Origin: Pseudoalteromonas rubra
Lineage (GTDB): Bacteria; Pseudomonadota; Gammaproteobacteria; Enterobacterales; Alteromonadaceae
Assembly: GCF_000967655.1 (NCBI RefSeq)
Contig: NZ_JXYA01000005.1
Location: 1 to 64,000, forward strand
DNA length: 64,000 nucleotides
Reading direction: 5' to 3'
Of the stretch, positions 40,041 to 48,947 are shown piece after piece. Made by a program: the position numbers and the translations under genes. Within the stretch, counting starts at the first letter, position 1. Each line of letters opens with the position of its first letter. A model generated the notes under the pieces. It made no database searches. It had not been told where the DNA came from and saw only the letters and a program-made list of their open reading frames with translations.

Positions 40041-40066
40041 GTGGGCCCCAGATCTCAGGGGCCCAC
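40041..40066. other. GC-rich hairpin between lgt and thyA
   Basis: GTGGGCCCC (40041-40049) is the exact complement of GGGGCCCAC (40058-40066), with an 8-base loop, seven bases after the lgt stop. No T tract follows, so it could be an mRNA-stabilising hairpin or a non-canonical terminator. Confidence 0.45.
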
Positions 40067-40183
40067 ATTGCCTGCCAATAAATCCCGTCGTGAATTAGTT
40101 ACCCCAGCTTGCGAACGTAGTATACTTTCGTGCCAGATAAGCCCTGAGTCGGGTCATTAGTGAGATCATTTGAGGAGTAAAGC

Positions 40184-41017
40184 ATGAAAGTGTATTTGGA
40201 GTTGTTGCGAGATGTATTAGAGAACGGCACCCAGAAAGGGGACCGCACTGGTACTGGTACGCGCTCCGTATTTGGCCGTCAAATTCGTCACAACCTCCAG
40301 GATGGTTTTCCGCTGCTGACCACCAAAAAGCTGCACTTCAAGAGCATTGCCAATGAGCTGATCTGGTTTCTTAAAGGCGATACCAATAAAACCTGGTTAA
40401 ATGAAAACGGGGTAAAAATCTGGGATGAGTGGGCACTGGAAAACGGCGACCTTGGCCCAATTTATGGCAAGCAGTGGACAGCCTGGCCGACCAAAGACGG
40501 TGGAGAAATTAATCAGATAGACTATGTGGTCGATACGCTCAAAAATAATCCGAACAGCCGTCGCATCTTATTTCATGGCTGGAATGTGGAGTATCTGCCC
40601 GATGAGTCGATGAGTCCGCAAGAAAATGTCGAGGCTGGTCGTATGGCCTTACCGCCTTGTCACCTGCTTTATCAGTTCTACGTGGCAGATGGTAAATTAT
40701 CCGGGCAACTGTATATTCGCAGCTCAGATATTTTCCTGGGGCTGCCGTATAACATCGCCAGTTTGTCTTTGCTGGTGCATATGCTGGCGCAACAATGCGA
40801 CCTTGAACCTGGTGAAGTGATTGTCAGCTTTGGCGATTTACATGCTTACTCAAACCACATGGAACAGATTGAGCAGCAGTTACAACGTGAGCCTAAGGGC
40901 CTGCCCACGTTCAACATTTTGCGCAAGCCTGAGTCTATTTATGACTATCGCTTTGAGGATTTTGCCATTGAAGGCTATAACGCCGACCCTAACATTAAGG
41001 CACCTGTTGCTATTTAA
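40184..41017 (+). CDS. thyA: Thymidylate synthase
   Basis: ThyA makes dTMP from dUMP with methylene-tetrahydrofolate. Catalytic Cys159 is in [10 protein letters not shown], and the substrate and folate motifs [15 protein letters not shown] and the C-terminal KAPVAI are intact. The 277-residue protein is 13 longer than E. coli ThyA because of an insertion (about [13 protein letters not shown]) just before the active-site cysteine. A GAGGAG site precedes the ATG. lgt-thyA adjacency is conserved. Confidence 0.97.
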   Translation: MKVYLELLRDVLENGTQKGDRTGTGTRSVFGRQIRHNLQDGFPLLTTKKLHFKSIANELIWFLKGDTNKTWLNENGVKIWDEWALENGDLGPIYGKQWTAWPTKDGGEINQIDYVVDTLKNNPNSRRILFHGWNVEYLPDESMSPQENVEAGRMALPPCHLLYQFYVADGKLSGQLYIRSSDIFLGLPYNIASLSLLVHMLAQQCDLEPGEVIVSFGDLHAYSNHMEQIEQQLQREPKGLPTFNILRKPESIYDYRFEDFAIEGYNADPNIKAPVAI

Positions 41018-41085
41018 GGGGTGTTTGGCTTACTATCTGTTGTAGACGGCCAGTGAAGGCCGTCAGGGCAAAAAGGAAGATAGAA

Positions 41086-41700
41086 ATGTTTTATCGCACC
41101 CGTACCAAAAGGCGATGTTTTTTTCGTCAGTCATCCAGAACCCTTATTGGGTTGGTGTTACTGTGCTGTTTGTCTGCTTGTAATACGGCCCCTGGGCCAG
41201 ACCAGGAAGCTGAAGCGCAGGCCAGAGCAGAGCTGATCAAGACCTATAACCAGCACAAAGCACGCATTGAGCGTGTTGCGCAGATGGAACAGGATCTCAG
41301 TCAGCTCCTGCAACTGTTGTCTGAAAGTAATCATATTTCCTCCCTGGAACAGCAATTTGCTCAGACAGATAAGCCTGTCATTACCCACCAGGCAACTGAT
41401 TCAGAGAACACGGCCACACCCCAGCCTGGAAGTAATCATGCCCATCTAGTGCAATTTGGTCGTCACCTGCGAAGTGAGCGAGCGAATGCGCAAAACACGC
41501 AGATTGAGCAGTCTTTGCAACTCATGCAAAGTTACTACCCGGATATGTTCAAAGGCGTGTCTATTTTTTTACAGCAACCGGCGCAAAATGGTACTCGGTT
41601 TTATGAGACGCGCGCATCTGGTTTCTCGTCTAAGCAAGAAAGCCAGTTGTTTTGCCGCTTGATAAAAGCAAGTGGCCAGCCCTGCAAATTAGTTAACTAA
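41086..41700 (+). CDS. Lipoprotein with C-terminal SPOR-like domain
   Basis: The 204-residue protein has a basic N-terminus and a lipobox (CCLSAC, Cys32), a helical or coiled-coil middle, and a C-terminal segment (about 125-204) that reads as a SPOR fold, ending in FYETRASGFSSKQESQLF then CRLIKASGQPCKLV. SPOR domains bind glycan strands stripped of stem peptides. The ATG at 41086 follows AAGGAAGA and is preferred over an in-frame start 33 bases upstream. The same C-terminal pattern with two cysteines ends the usher-like protein and the lipoprotein at 46927, so this gene probably belongs to that locus despite a 236-base gap. Confidence 0.7.
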   Translation: MFYRTRTKRRCFFRQSSRTLIGLVLLCCLSACNTAPGPDQEAEAQARAELIKTYNQHKARIERVAQMEQDLSQLLQLLSESNHISSLEQQFAQTDKPVITHQATDSENTATPQPGSNHAHLVQFGRHLRSERANAQNTQIEQSLQLMQSYYPDMFKGVSIFLQQPAQNGTRFYETRASGFSSKQESQLFCRLIKASGQPCKLVN

Positions 41701-41936
41701 CTAAAAATATTGAAATATAGCTAAAGGTTTTATATTTAGGTACGATATTAAGAGGACTGACTAGTTCGCTTACTCTAATTTGAGCACTTACTACCCACTG
41801 TACTCAGAGGAGCAGAATTACGTCATTCAATCGAATCATTATAAAGTAGTAATAAAGGTGGCGCGCACAGTGTTTGCCACTGGTTAATAATTGATATGGC
41901 CAAGTGGATTTGGCCGGCACTAAAAAGGACCTACTC

Positions 41937-42518
41937 ATGGATAAGTTAATGAATAAGTACACCCTGCTCTCAATTTTGGCAGTTATGCCCGCTCTTTCAC
42001 ATGCCCAGCCTGCGGAATTTAAGGCCACGGTACAAGTGACCAACTCGTTCAACTTTGTAAAAGTCAACGACTTGGATTTTGGTACAATTCGAGCTTCAGG
42101 TGACCCAGCTGGGGCGGAAACGGCGACGCTGACCGTTGCGGCGAACGCTGCTACCGCGCCTACTGTCACTTCAACTAACGCAAACCTGGCGTCGATTGCG
42201 GTTATCAATCCGGGCAGCCCGGCATCGTTTACTGTGGATGGCGTTGCGCCATTTTCTACGCTGACGATTACGGATCCGACGAATACGACGGTCTCACCGA
42301 CAAACCTGCCACCAGGTACTCCAGGGTTTTTGCTGAGTAATTTTACCTACTATATGACATCAGGCACCCCAGGGCCTGTTACCGGTACAATTCAGGTTGA
42401 TTCAGATGGTACAGTCGCGTTCAATGTGGGCGCAACTTTGACCACAACCAGCGCCGCTACTGGTAATTATCTGAATGGCACCTATGAAGGTAGTTTCACC
42501 TTAGAGCTAAATTACTAA
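41937..42518 (+). CDS. DUF4402 pilin-like secreted protein (probable major subunit)
   Basis: The 193-residue protein has a Sec signal peptide (MDKLMNKYTLLSILAVMPAL, cleavage after SHA) and DUF4402 features: an early VKVNDLDFGTIRASGD strand, low-complexity Ala/Thr/Val beta stretches, and a terminal aromatic strand GTYEGSFTLELNY like the donor or closing strand of fibre subunits. The start follows AAGGA at the proper distance; an earlier in-frame start at 41904 lacks a site. It heads a chaperone/usher-like cluster, so it is inferred to be a fibre subunit. No cysteines are present. Confidence 0.75.
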   Translation: MDKLMNKYTLLSILAVMPALSHAQPAEFKATVQVTNSFNFVKVNDLDFGTIRASGDPAGAETATLTVAANAATAPTVTSTNANLASIAVINPGSPASFTVDGVAPFSTLTITDPTNTTVSPTNLPPGTPGFLLSNFTYYMTSGTPGPVTGTIQVDSDGTVAFNVGATLTTTSAATGNYLNGTYEGSFTLELNY

Positions 42519-42526
42519 GTTGTGTT

Positions 42527-42542
42527 GGCGGGATATCCCGCC
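42527..42542. promoter_or_regulatory. Perfect palindrome between the two pilin-like genes
   Basis: GGCGGGATATCCCGCC is a perfect 16-base palindrome nine bases after the first pilin stop and seven bases before the second start codon. It is not followed by T residues. As RNA it can form a short stem next to the ribosome-binding region of the second gene. That fits differential expression or mRNA stabilisation of the first, but this is inference. Confidence 0.5.
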
Positions 42543-42549
42543 TGTTACT

Positions 42550-43008
42550 ATGACTAAGGCTCTGATATACATCCTGAGTGTATTACTAAGTGTGCCTGGC
42601 TATGGGGCAATTACACTCAATAGTGATCTAAACTTTGGCAAAATTATTGTTGCTTCACCTCACCAAATTGGATCTGTCACTGTCTCACCGACGGGGGCTA
42701 CCAGTTCGTCAGGTAGTATTCATGTGATCCAAAAAGGGCACCCGGCAGAATTGTTACTGGAGGATTTTCCAGTTGGTGTGTACCTGAATGTCACAACATA
42801 CTTGCTCAATGATCAATTGAATCATACCAGCCAAAGTACAGCAGGACACTTGGGGATAACAGCGCTTCACCATGTGGATAGGGTATATACAGACCGTTTT
42901 GGACGGGCCCGCTTAGTGATTGGCGGTACCATGCAAAGCCAGCCTCTGGCGCACGCCTATCTGGATGGCAACTATCAGACTACGGTCAGCCTTGAAATAA
43001 GTTACTGA
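42550..43008 (+). CDS. DUF4402 pilin-like secreted protein (probable minor subunit)
   Basis: The 152-residue protein has a signal peptide (MTKALIYILSVLLSVPGYG) and the same DUF4402 pattern as its neighbour: an early LNSDLNFGKIIV strand and a terminal DGNYQTTVSLEISY strand. It lacks an evident ribosome site, since the palindrome occupies the region just upstream, so translation may be low or coupled. The start at 42550 places the signal peptide correctly; an earlier TTG would add ten residues. Confidence 0.7.
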   Translation: MTKALIYILSVLLSVPGYGAITLNSDLNFGKIIVASPHQIGSVTVSPTGATSSSGSIHVIQKGHPAELLLEDFPVGVYLNVTTYLLNDQLNHTSQSTAGHLGITALHHVDRVYTDRFGRARLVIGGTMQSQPLAHAYLDGNYQTTVSLEISY

Positions 43009-43063
43009 ACAGGTCCATTACATCGCCTGTTCAACAATATGCAGTTACATAAGGCTCCAAATC

Positions 43064-43882
43064 ATGAACTATGCCACGCTTCGAATAATGTTTGCCGTGT
43101 TACTTTTGTGCACGCTGAAAGTCCATGCCAGCTTGATGATCTCACCCACACGGGTCGTATTTGATGAACGTCAGCGCCATGCAAAAATCTTTCTGATCAA
43201 TAGCAGCCAGGAGTATAAAACTTATCGCCTGAGCTTTAAGGAGAAGCGCGCATTGCCACAAGGTGGCTACCAGGATATTGCCAGTGAAGAAAACCCAATG
43301 CGATTGAGTGAGTTGCTGAGGATGACACCGAAGCAAGTTCGACTCGCGCCCGGTGAGCGCCAGGTAGTGAAACTGGCGCTGCGGCGTAAAAAGGGGATGG
43401 CCGAAGGAGAATATCGCTCTCATTTGTTTTTTCAGGCATTACCAAATGGACAGGAACAAGGCCAACCAGGGGGTGGGATCCGTCTGAACATGATCATGAG
43501 TTATAGCATTCCTGTCATTTACCGTCAGTCTACCTCGCTTCCTCAGGTTGAGGTTGAGCAGGCACAGATACTGCGCAGCGATACGGGTTTATATGACACA
43601 GTAGCGGTAACACTGAAGCGCAATGGCAATGCCAGTTCATTTGGTAATCTCAGGGTGTTGTGGCGTCAAAATCAGCAGGCCCAGTGGCAGCAAATTGCCT
43701 TAACGAATAGCTACAGTATTTATCCTGAAGTCAGTCGGGCTGAATTGAAATTGACGATATTAAAACCAGAACTGCTTCAAAACCGCCGTTCTGGTCAGCT
43801 TAAAGTCGTGTATGACGGTGGTTCAGAGTATACGGAGCAGCAGTTTGCTGAGCGGATATTTACGGTTTCCTCAGGTCAATAG
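43064..43882 (+). CDS. PapD-like periplasmic fimbrial chaperone
   Basis: The 272-residue protein has a signal peptide (about 1-22) and two immunoglobulin-like domains. The N-terminal one reads SLMISPTRVVFDERQRHAKIFLINSS, typical of pilus chaperones, with the basic subunit-binding residues in RRKKG and PTRVVF. The second contains YSIPVIYR. It should donate a strand to unfolded subunits in the periplasm. It precedes the usher-like gene with an 11-base gap and so is in the same operon as the DUF4402 proteins. Confidence 0.85.
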   Translation: MNYATLRIMFAVLLLCTLKVHASLMISPTRVVFDERQRHAKIFLINSSQEYKTYRLSFKEKRALPQGGYQDIASEENPMRLSELLRMTPKQVRLAPGERQVVKLALRRKKGMAEGEYRSHLFFQALPNGQEQGQPGGGIRLNMIMSYSIPVIYRQSTSLPQVEVEQAQILRSDTGLYDTVAVTLKRNGNASSFGNLRVLWRQNQQAQWQQIALTNSYSIYPEVSRAELKLTILKPELLQNRRSGQLKVVYDGGSEYTEQQFAERIFTVSSGQ

Positions 43883-43893
43883 TCAGGCGCGTG

Positions 43894-46800
43894 ATGACAC
43901 GGAATGTGATCCCAATCTGGCTGCTGGCAAGCGGGCTGTTTTGTGCGCCTGCTATTGCTATAGAGCAGGCCAAACTGACACAGGCGCTGCAAACTTTGCA
44001 ACGTGCACAGGCTAAGCTGGCGCAAGCAAAAGCGTCTGTGACAGTACAAAATCCAGCGCAACAAACCGGTATTCCTGAAGGGGAAGCGCTGTTTCTCTCC
44101 GTTTATGCAGAGCGAGAATACCTGGGTGAGGTCTTTGCACTGAAAAGTGCCCGCGAGGCTCAGGTCGAATTACAAAGTCTGATAGCCGTACTTGATTTTG
44201 CCATTGACGAGACGGAAGACAATGTCCTGTCGGGGTGGTATCTCAAACCAGAGCAATCATTTTCTCTCGACGCCAAACGTTTGCAGGTAAAGCTTAACGA
44301 ACGTGAGTTGCGTGTTGCTCCTGAGCTTATCAGCCGTGAAGGAGAGGATATTTACGTTGAAGCCGAGCAACTCATGGAGTGGTTTGGCATTGAATTGCAG
44401 TTTAATTACACCGATCAACAACTCTATGTACGCTCCGAACAGCCATTACCCGCCATTCAAAGGCTCAACCGGGCTAAACGCAAAGCGGCCAATCAGTGGG
44501 CAAATAGAGCATCTCGTTTGCCCTGGAAGCCCAACGACTATCAGGCGTTGTCGTCCCCCTTACTCGACGTGCAGTTTGGTTACCGCCGTAAACTGAATCG
44601 CAATGAGTCGCTCGATACGCCCACCAGTGACCCAGAAAAAGAGACGGAAGATTCACTTTATTACTCAATGCTGGGCGCGCAGGATCTGGCATATTGGAAT
44701 GTCGAATACTTTGTTGCCGGCAGGGAAGGGAAGTTGCTTGATCAAGGGCGCCTTAAGGTAGCAAAAGAAGATCCTGAAGGGGAGCTGCTGGGCAAAGTGG
44801 CGGCAACTCAGTTGGAGGTGGGTGATATTGTTGCCAGCAAAATTGGTGCTGGTTTAAATAGTGACCAGGGCATGGGGCTGCGCGTGTCAGACACGCCCCT
44901 GCAAAGCACCAGTCTGGATAATACCGTACAGATCAGTGGGCCCATTCAGTCTGGCTGGGATGTTGAGCTGTATCACAATAATTTGATGATTGCACAGCAG
45001 TTGCAAATCCAGACAGGGCGATTTGATTTTGCAGGGGTCCCTTTGTATTTTGGCGGGAACCGTTTTGAACTGGTGAAATATGGACCGCAGGGGCAGGTAG
45101 AACGGGAAACGAGAAATTACTACGTTGAGGGAACGGGCATTGAATCGGGGAGCGGTTATTTTGACGTGTCTATTACTGACATGGGTAACTCCCTACTGGA
45201 TAACGAGGACTTTACATCCGACCAAAAAGGATGGCAGCTTAACGGCCGTTATGATCAGGGGGTTTACGAAAACCTGTCTGTCTATGGTGGCTTTGCGCAT
45301 GCATTCTCCGGATCCGCCAGCATAAAAAACATCCTGACCACAGGTGCGCGTCTGAGTTTGTGGAAAAAACTGCTGCTTAACCTGGATTTACACAGGGACA
45401 ATGAGGCACAACAACAGGCACAGCTCAGTGCGCGTAGCGAATTGGCTGGACAGGCCATCAGCGCGAGTTGGCTTAACAAGCGCAGCCTCATCACCAGTGG
45501 CATTCGTCGTGGTGAGCTCTCTGATACACAAACACTGCAGTTAACCATGTCCGGCGCTGTGCGCGGTGACATGGGCGCTCTAAACTACCAAAACCGCGTG
45601 CAGTGGCGTGAAAGTGATCGAGGCCGCGAACAAACTGTGGTGACCAGTCAGATGAGCAGCGCTGTCTTGGGGGTAAACGTGAGTAACACATTACAATGGC
45701 AAAACGACAGCGCCGAGGCAGATCACCTTCTCAATGGCCAAGTACGATTTCAAAGCCGTTTTGGCCGGGTGTTTGGACGTTTAATCTTTGACTACCAGCT
45801 GCATCCAGAGCGTGAGTTGATCGCCTATGAAACCCGCTTGTATCGCAGCTTCAGCGAGCAGTTCAATGTTGAATTGGGGTTTCGGGATACAATCGATACT
45901 GATTACCATAAAGGGGAACTCGGGCTTAACTGGCTGGGTGATAAAATGCGCGTAAGTAGCTTACTGAGTTACGACAGTGAAGATGAATGGCAGCTGGGGT
46001 TAAATGGTCAGTTCAGTTTTGGTTATCATCCACACACAGATCAGATGTTGCTCAGTCGCCGACGGCTGGCAAGTAACGGTGCCGTGCTCGTCAAGGTATA
46101 TCTGGACAACAATAATAATGGGATATTCGATGGTGATGACGAAGTGATGCCTGATGTACGCGTGCGTGCACTGCAAAACTATTTGCAGGGGACCACGGAT
46201 GAACAAGGCCTGCTGTTACTCAGTGGTATGCCGTTAAATCAAAAAACCGATATGGTGATTGATATCGACAGTGTGGAAACACCCTTCGTTGCGCCTGCAA
46301 TGGAGGGCTTAGCCATCACACCCCGACGTGGCTACGTTGAATATCTGGAATTACCTATGGTGAATACCAGTGAAATAGAGGGCATGGTGTATAAACGGGA
46401 AAGTGAAGAAAATGCACCTCTTCCCTATGCCGAAGTAACGCTGATAGACGAGCAAGGGCAGGTCGCTGCGAGTGCCCAAAGTGCCTATGACGGCTATTAC
46501 GTGATCACCGGGATCAAACCCGGACGCTATCAGGCACAAGTGGCCAATGCGGCAAAGCGCGGCCTGACGCATACCGAGGTCACTGAGGTCGCCTTATCGC
46601 AGCATGGGGATATGCTGCTGGAAGTGGATTTGCAACTGAAAGCGCGCGCGAGTGTTGATGTCACAGTATTATCTGCCGGGCGCTTTACCTCACTGGCAGT
46701 ATTAAAAACCTATGCCTTGCTATTGCGCAAGCGTCACCCGAATTTGATACCTGAACCGCCATTTTATCTTTTTGATGAAAAGGCTGAAACCTATGTGCTG

Positions 46801-46914
46801 GGTATAGAGTTTACCCAAAATGCTGACGATACGACGCAACTGACACAACGTTGTGAAACCTTGAAAACAGCCGGCGTGATGTGTCAGCTGGAACAAACAG
46901 AATTAAAACGATAA
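43894..46914 (+). CDS. Usher-like outer-membrane protein with regulatory-like domains and a SPOR-like tail
   Basis: The 1006-residue protein has a signal peptide (about 1-20), a short helical repeat, an N-terminal segment with VEAEQLMEWFGIELQF, and a long beta-strand-rich middle (about 200-720) fitting a usher barrel. Residues about 735-890 hold two carboxypeptidase-regulatory/Cna-B-like domains, the first with an Asn/Asp loop VYLDNNNNGIFDGDDEV. Residues 919-1006 read as a SPOR-like domain with Cys987 and Cys997. Classical ushers end in small C-terminal plug-like domains, so the SPOR-like tail is unusual. ATG at 43894 is chosen over GTG at 43891. It probably exports the DUF4402 subunits. Confidence 0.75.
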   Translation: MTRNVIPIWLLASGLFCAPAIAIEQAKLTQALQTLQRAQAKLAQAKASVTVQNPAQQTGIPEGEALFLSVYAEREYLGEVFALKSAREAQVELQSLIAVLDFAIDETEDNVLSGWYLKPEQSFSLDAKRLQVKLNERELRVAPELISREGEDIYVEAEQLMEWFGIELQFNYTDQQLYVRSEQPLPAIQRLNRAKRKAANQWANRASRLPWKPNDYQALSSPLLDVQFGYRRKLNRNESLDTPTSDPEKETEDSLYYSMLGAQDLAYWNVEYFVAGREGKLLDQGRLKVAKEDPEGELLGKVAATQLEVGDIVASKIGAGLNSDQGMGLRVSDTPLQSTSLDNTVQISGPIQSGWDVELYHNNLMIAQQLQIQTGRFDFAGVPLYFGGNRFELVKYGPQGQVERETRNYYVEGTGIESGSGYFDVSITDMGNSLLDNEDFTSDQKGWQLNGRYDQGVYENLSVYGGFAHAFSGSASIKNILTTGARLSLWKKLLLNLDLHRDNEAQQQAQLSARSELAGQAISASWLNKRSLITSGIRRGELSDTQTLQLTMSGAVRGDMGALNYQNRVQWRESDRGREQTVVTSQMSSAVLGVNVSNTLQWQNDSAEADHLLNGQVRFQSRFGRVFGRLIFDYQLHPERELIAYETRLYRSFSEQFNVELGFRDTIDTDYHKGELGLNWLGDKMRVSSLLSYDSEDEWQLGLNGQFSFGYHPHTDQMLLSRRRLASNGAVLVKVYLDNNNNGIFDGDDEVMPDVRVRALQNYLQGTTDEQGLLLLSGMPLNQKTDMVIDIDSVETPFVAPAMEGLAITPRRGYVEYLELPMVNTSEIEGMVYKRESEENAPLPYAEVTLIDEQGQVAASAQSAYDGYYVITGIKPGRYQAQVANAAKRGLTHTEVTEVALSQHGDMLLEVDLQLKARASVDVTVLSAGRFTSLAVLKTYALLLRKRHPNLIPEPPFYLFDEKAETYVLGIEFTQNADDTTQLTQRCETLKTAGVMCQLEQTELKR

Positions 46915-46926
46915 AAGGAGCAAGCG

Positions 46927-47616
46927 ATGAAGTTATTTCCTTATCTGGTATGGCCTTTGCTCAGTTTGCTTAGCGGCTGTGCCAGCACTGGTCAGGATAA
47001 CCAGCGGCTGGCAGAGCTGGAGCAGCAATTGACGGCGTTAAACACGCAAGTCGAGCAGATGAAGAGCAGTATCGCGCAGTGGCAGCAAGTTGCGCCGCAG
47101 GTCAATGAACTATTGAGTATTGAGCAGGATTTGAATTTGCTCAGTACCCAGTTACAGCTTGCGCTGGCACCTGCACAACCGCAAAGCGAGGTGATGGTGG
47201 CACAAATCAGCAAGCCACCGGGAATTGTTGAGCAAGACAGTAACACGACAAAGGCGGGTGCAGAGCAACAGGCTGCGAATGCGCAACCCAGCCGGCCGAT
47301 ACCCGCTGCACCTAAAAAAGAACCAGTGGTTGTAGTCGAGGATCACAACAAAGCGGAGTTTGCAGTGCAACTGGCTGCCACCAGAAAACAAAGCCAGCTA
47401 AAAATGGTCCACCGGCGTCTGCTGCAGGATTATCCAGCGTTGCGCAAACATCCCGTCAATGTTGAGCAAGTAGAGGTCAAAGGGCAAAGGTATTTTCGGC
47501 TTAAACTCGGTGCGTTTGAGCGCAAAGAGCAGGGTAAGGCGTTGTGCGCCGAACTTAAACCGTTTCATCCTCAGTGTCTGTTGAGTCATTACACAGACAA
47601 TCCTGTCACACTCTAG
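46927..47616 (+). CDS. SPOR-domain lipoprotein of the fibre locus
   Basis: The 229-residue protein has a lipobox (LLSGC, Cys18), a coiled coil at about 25-75, a Pro/Ala-rich linker (about 90-145) and a clear C-terminal SPOR domain (about 147-225, FAVQLAATRKQSQLKMVHRR and YFRLKLGAFERKEQGKALC). It starts 12 bases after the usher-like gene with a GGAGC site. The order suggests that it links the outer membrane or usher to peptidoglycan. Confidence 0.8.
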   Translation: MKLFPYLVWPLLSLLSGCASTGQDNQRLAELEQQLTALNTQVEQMKSSIAQWQQVAPQVNELLSIEQDLNLLSTQLQLALAPAQPQSEVMVAQISKPPGIVEQDSNTTKAGAEQQAANAQPSRPIPAAPKKEPVVVVEDHNKAEFAVQLAATRKQSQLKMVHRRLLQDYPALRKHPVNVEQVEVKGQRYFRLKLGAFERKEQGKALCAELKPFHPQCLLSHYTDNPVTL

Positions 47617-47635
47617 CACTGACTATAATACATTG

Positions 47636-47651
47636 TGGATCGCTTTTTGCA
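47636..47651 (+). promoter_or_regulatory. Sigma-54-type promoter of the flgO-like operon
   Basis: TGGATCGCTTTTTGCA has GG at 47637-47638 and GC ten bases later at 47649-47650, with TTGC perfect. It matches TGGCACG-N4-TTGCA except for two positions in the -24 element. The start codon is 34 bases downstream of the -12. Polar flagellar genes of this class are normally sigma-54/FlrC controlled. Confidence 0.6.
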
Positions 47652-47683
47652 TTTGATTGGTCAAATAGAAAGAGGTGATCATT

Positions 47684-48280
47684 ATGCAACTTCCTGCTGT
47701 GATAGTCGCACTGGCCCTGTCGGTGCTGCTCAGTGGCTGCGCTGGCATGCTAAAAGCGCAGCAACAAAAAGAGGTGGAGCAAGCGCCCCCCTTGCCGACA
47801 TTGCATCAGTATATGGGGCAACTTGCTGCCGCCTTGGGTGAACACAGCCGTCCGCTTAAACCGGGCGCGACTGTCGCGGTGACGAGCTTTTATCTGGCCG
47901 ATCAGCTGGGTAATGCCGTTGCCAGCAATCAGGGCAGTGGCCTAAGCACCCAGGTTCAGGAAAGTCTGATCAGCTATGTGACGCAGATGGGCCTGGAAGT
48001 GGTGGAGTTTCGGCTACAACGCACTTTAACTTTGTCGGACCGTGCCGATAACTTATTAAACCGTGACATTGCCCTGCTGCGCGAACGTCATAAATTTGAC
48101 CTTGCCCTGACAGGGACCATCAGTGAAAGCCACGACCATTACACGATCAATGCGCGATTGATCACTATGCTTGATAGTCGCACGGCATCCGCGGCGACCA
48201 TATCCGTGCCCAAGGCGGTGTTGTGGGGCAATGAAAAAGCCCAGATGCGAGATGGCAAGCTACATCGCGGCCAGTATTAG
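47684..48280 (+). CDS. FlgO-family lipoprotein, first of three
   Basis: The 198-residue protein has a lipobox (LLSGC) and a FlgO-type domain (VAVTSFYLADQLGNAVASN through LALTGTISESHDHYTINARL). FlgO is an outer-membrane lipoprotein needed for flagellar stability in Vibrio cholerae. This copy is more divergent than its neighbour: the segment corresponding to FIFSRDFLEL is replaced by NLLNRDIALL. ATG at 47684 has an AGAGG site at the right distance. It is first in a three-gene operon with 4-to-12-base junctions. Confidence 0.8.
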   Translation: MQLPAVIVALALSVLLSGCAGMLKAQQQKEVEQAPPLPTLHQYMGQLAAALGEHSRPLKPGATVAVTSFYLADQLGNAVASNQGSGLSTQVQESLISYVTQMGLEVVEFRLQRTLTLSDRADNLLNRDIALLRERHKFDLALTGTISESHDHYTINARLITMLDSRTASAATISVPKAVLWGNEKAQMRDGKLHRGQY

Positions 48281-48291
48281 TGGAGACAAAG

Positions 48292-48945
48292 ATGAAAAAA
48301 TCTGTGATAGCACTTGTGTTACCCACCCTGACTTTATTTGGGTGCGCACAACTGGGTATGACAAAACACCAGGAAACCGCCACGTCACCAGGCAAATTCA
48401 GTGCGGCTGAACAGTTTCAGGCCCATCCCAGGGGCGTACAACAAATGTCTGCATCACAACGTATGGCGGCCAAAAATGTGACGCACTATGTACAGAAGCT
48501 GATGCAGGACATGGTGAGTAATGTGAAATACATTAATGACCAGACGCCGGTAGCGGTATCGAGTTTTGTCTTTTTAGACGAAGACTTTAACCATGCGACC
48601 TTGCTTGGCAACCAGATTGCCGAAAGCTTTATTCATGAGTTACATAACTTTGGCGTTCCGGTGATCGATTTTAAAACCACGGACTTTATGCGCGTCACCA
48701 AGCACGGGGATTTTATCTTCAGTCGTGACTTTTTAGAGCTCTCTGATGAGTTGCCATTTAAATACGTACTGGCAGGCACCTTGACCCATCATCAAGGTGG
48801 GATTTTAGTGAATGCCCGGATTGTGGGTATGCAAAGCAAAGTGGTGGTGGGCACTGCCCAAGGGTTTTTACCTCAGTCAGTGGTGAATGCGCTAAGAGAC
48901 GGCGCTATCCACGAAGGGATCCGGTTACAACGAGCGGGTGAGTGA
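48292..48945 (+). CDS. flgO: FlgO, outer-membrane flagellar lipoprotein
   Basis: The 217-residue lipoprotein (lipobox TLFGC) has the full FlgO domain, with VAVSSFVFLDEDFNHATLLG, PVIDFKTTDFMRVT, GDFIFSRDFLELSDELP and VLAGTLTHHQGGILVNARIV, closely resembling Vibrio FlgO. It is therefore the likely orthologue among the three copies. The start at 48292 has a GGAG site; an in-frame GTG 12 bases earlier overlaps the previous stop. It should act with FlgP and FlgT at the outer-membrane ring region. Confidence 0.88.
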   Translation: MKKSVIALVLPTLTLFGCAQLGMTKHQETATSPGKFSAAEQFQAHPRGVQQMSASQRMAAKNVTHYVQKLMQDMVSNVKYINDQTPVAVSSFVFLDEDFNHATLLGNQIAESFIHELHNFGVPVIDFKTTDFMRVTKHGDFIFSRDFLELSDELPFKYVLAGTLTHHQGGILVNARIVGMQSKVVVGTAQGFLPQSVVNALRDGAIHEGIRLQRAGE

Positions 48946-48947
48946 TC

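Noticed and set aside
41701..41936. Sigma-54 promoter before the pilin-like genes
   Set aside because: TGGC and TTGC-like pieces occur but no pair has the required ten-base spacing.
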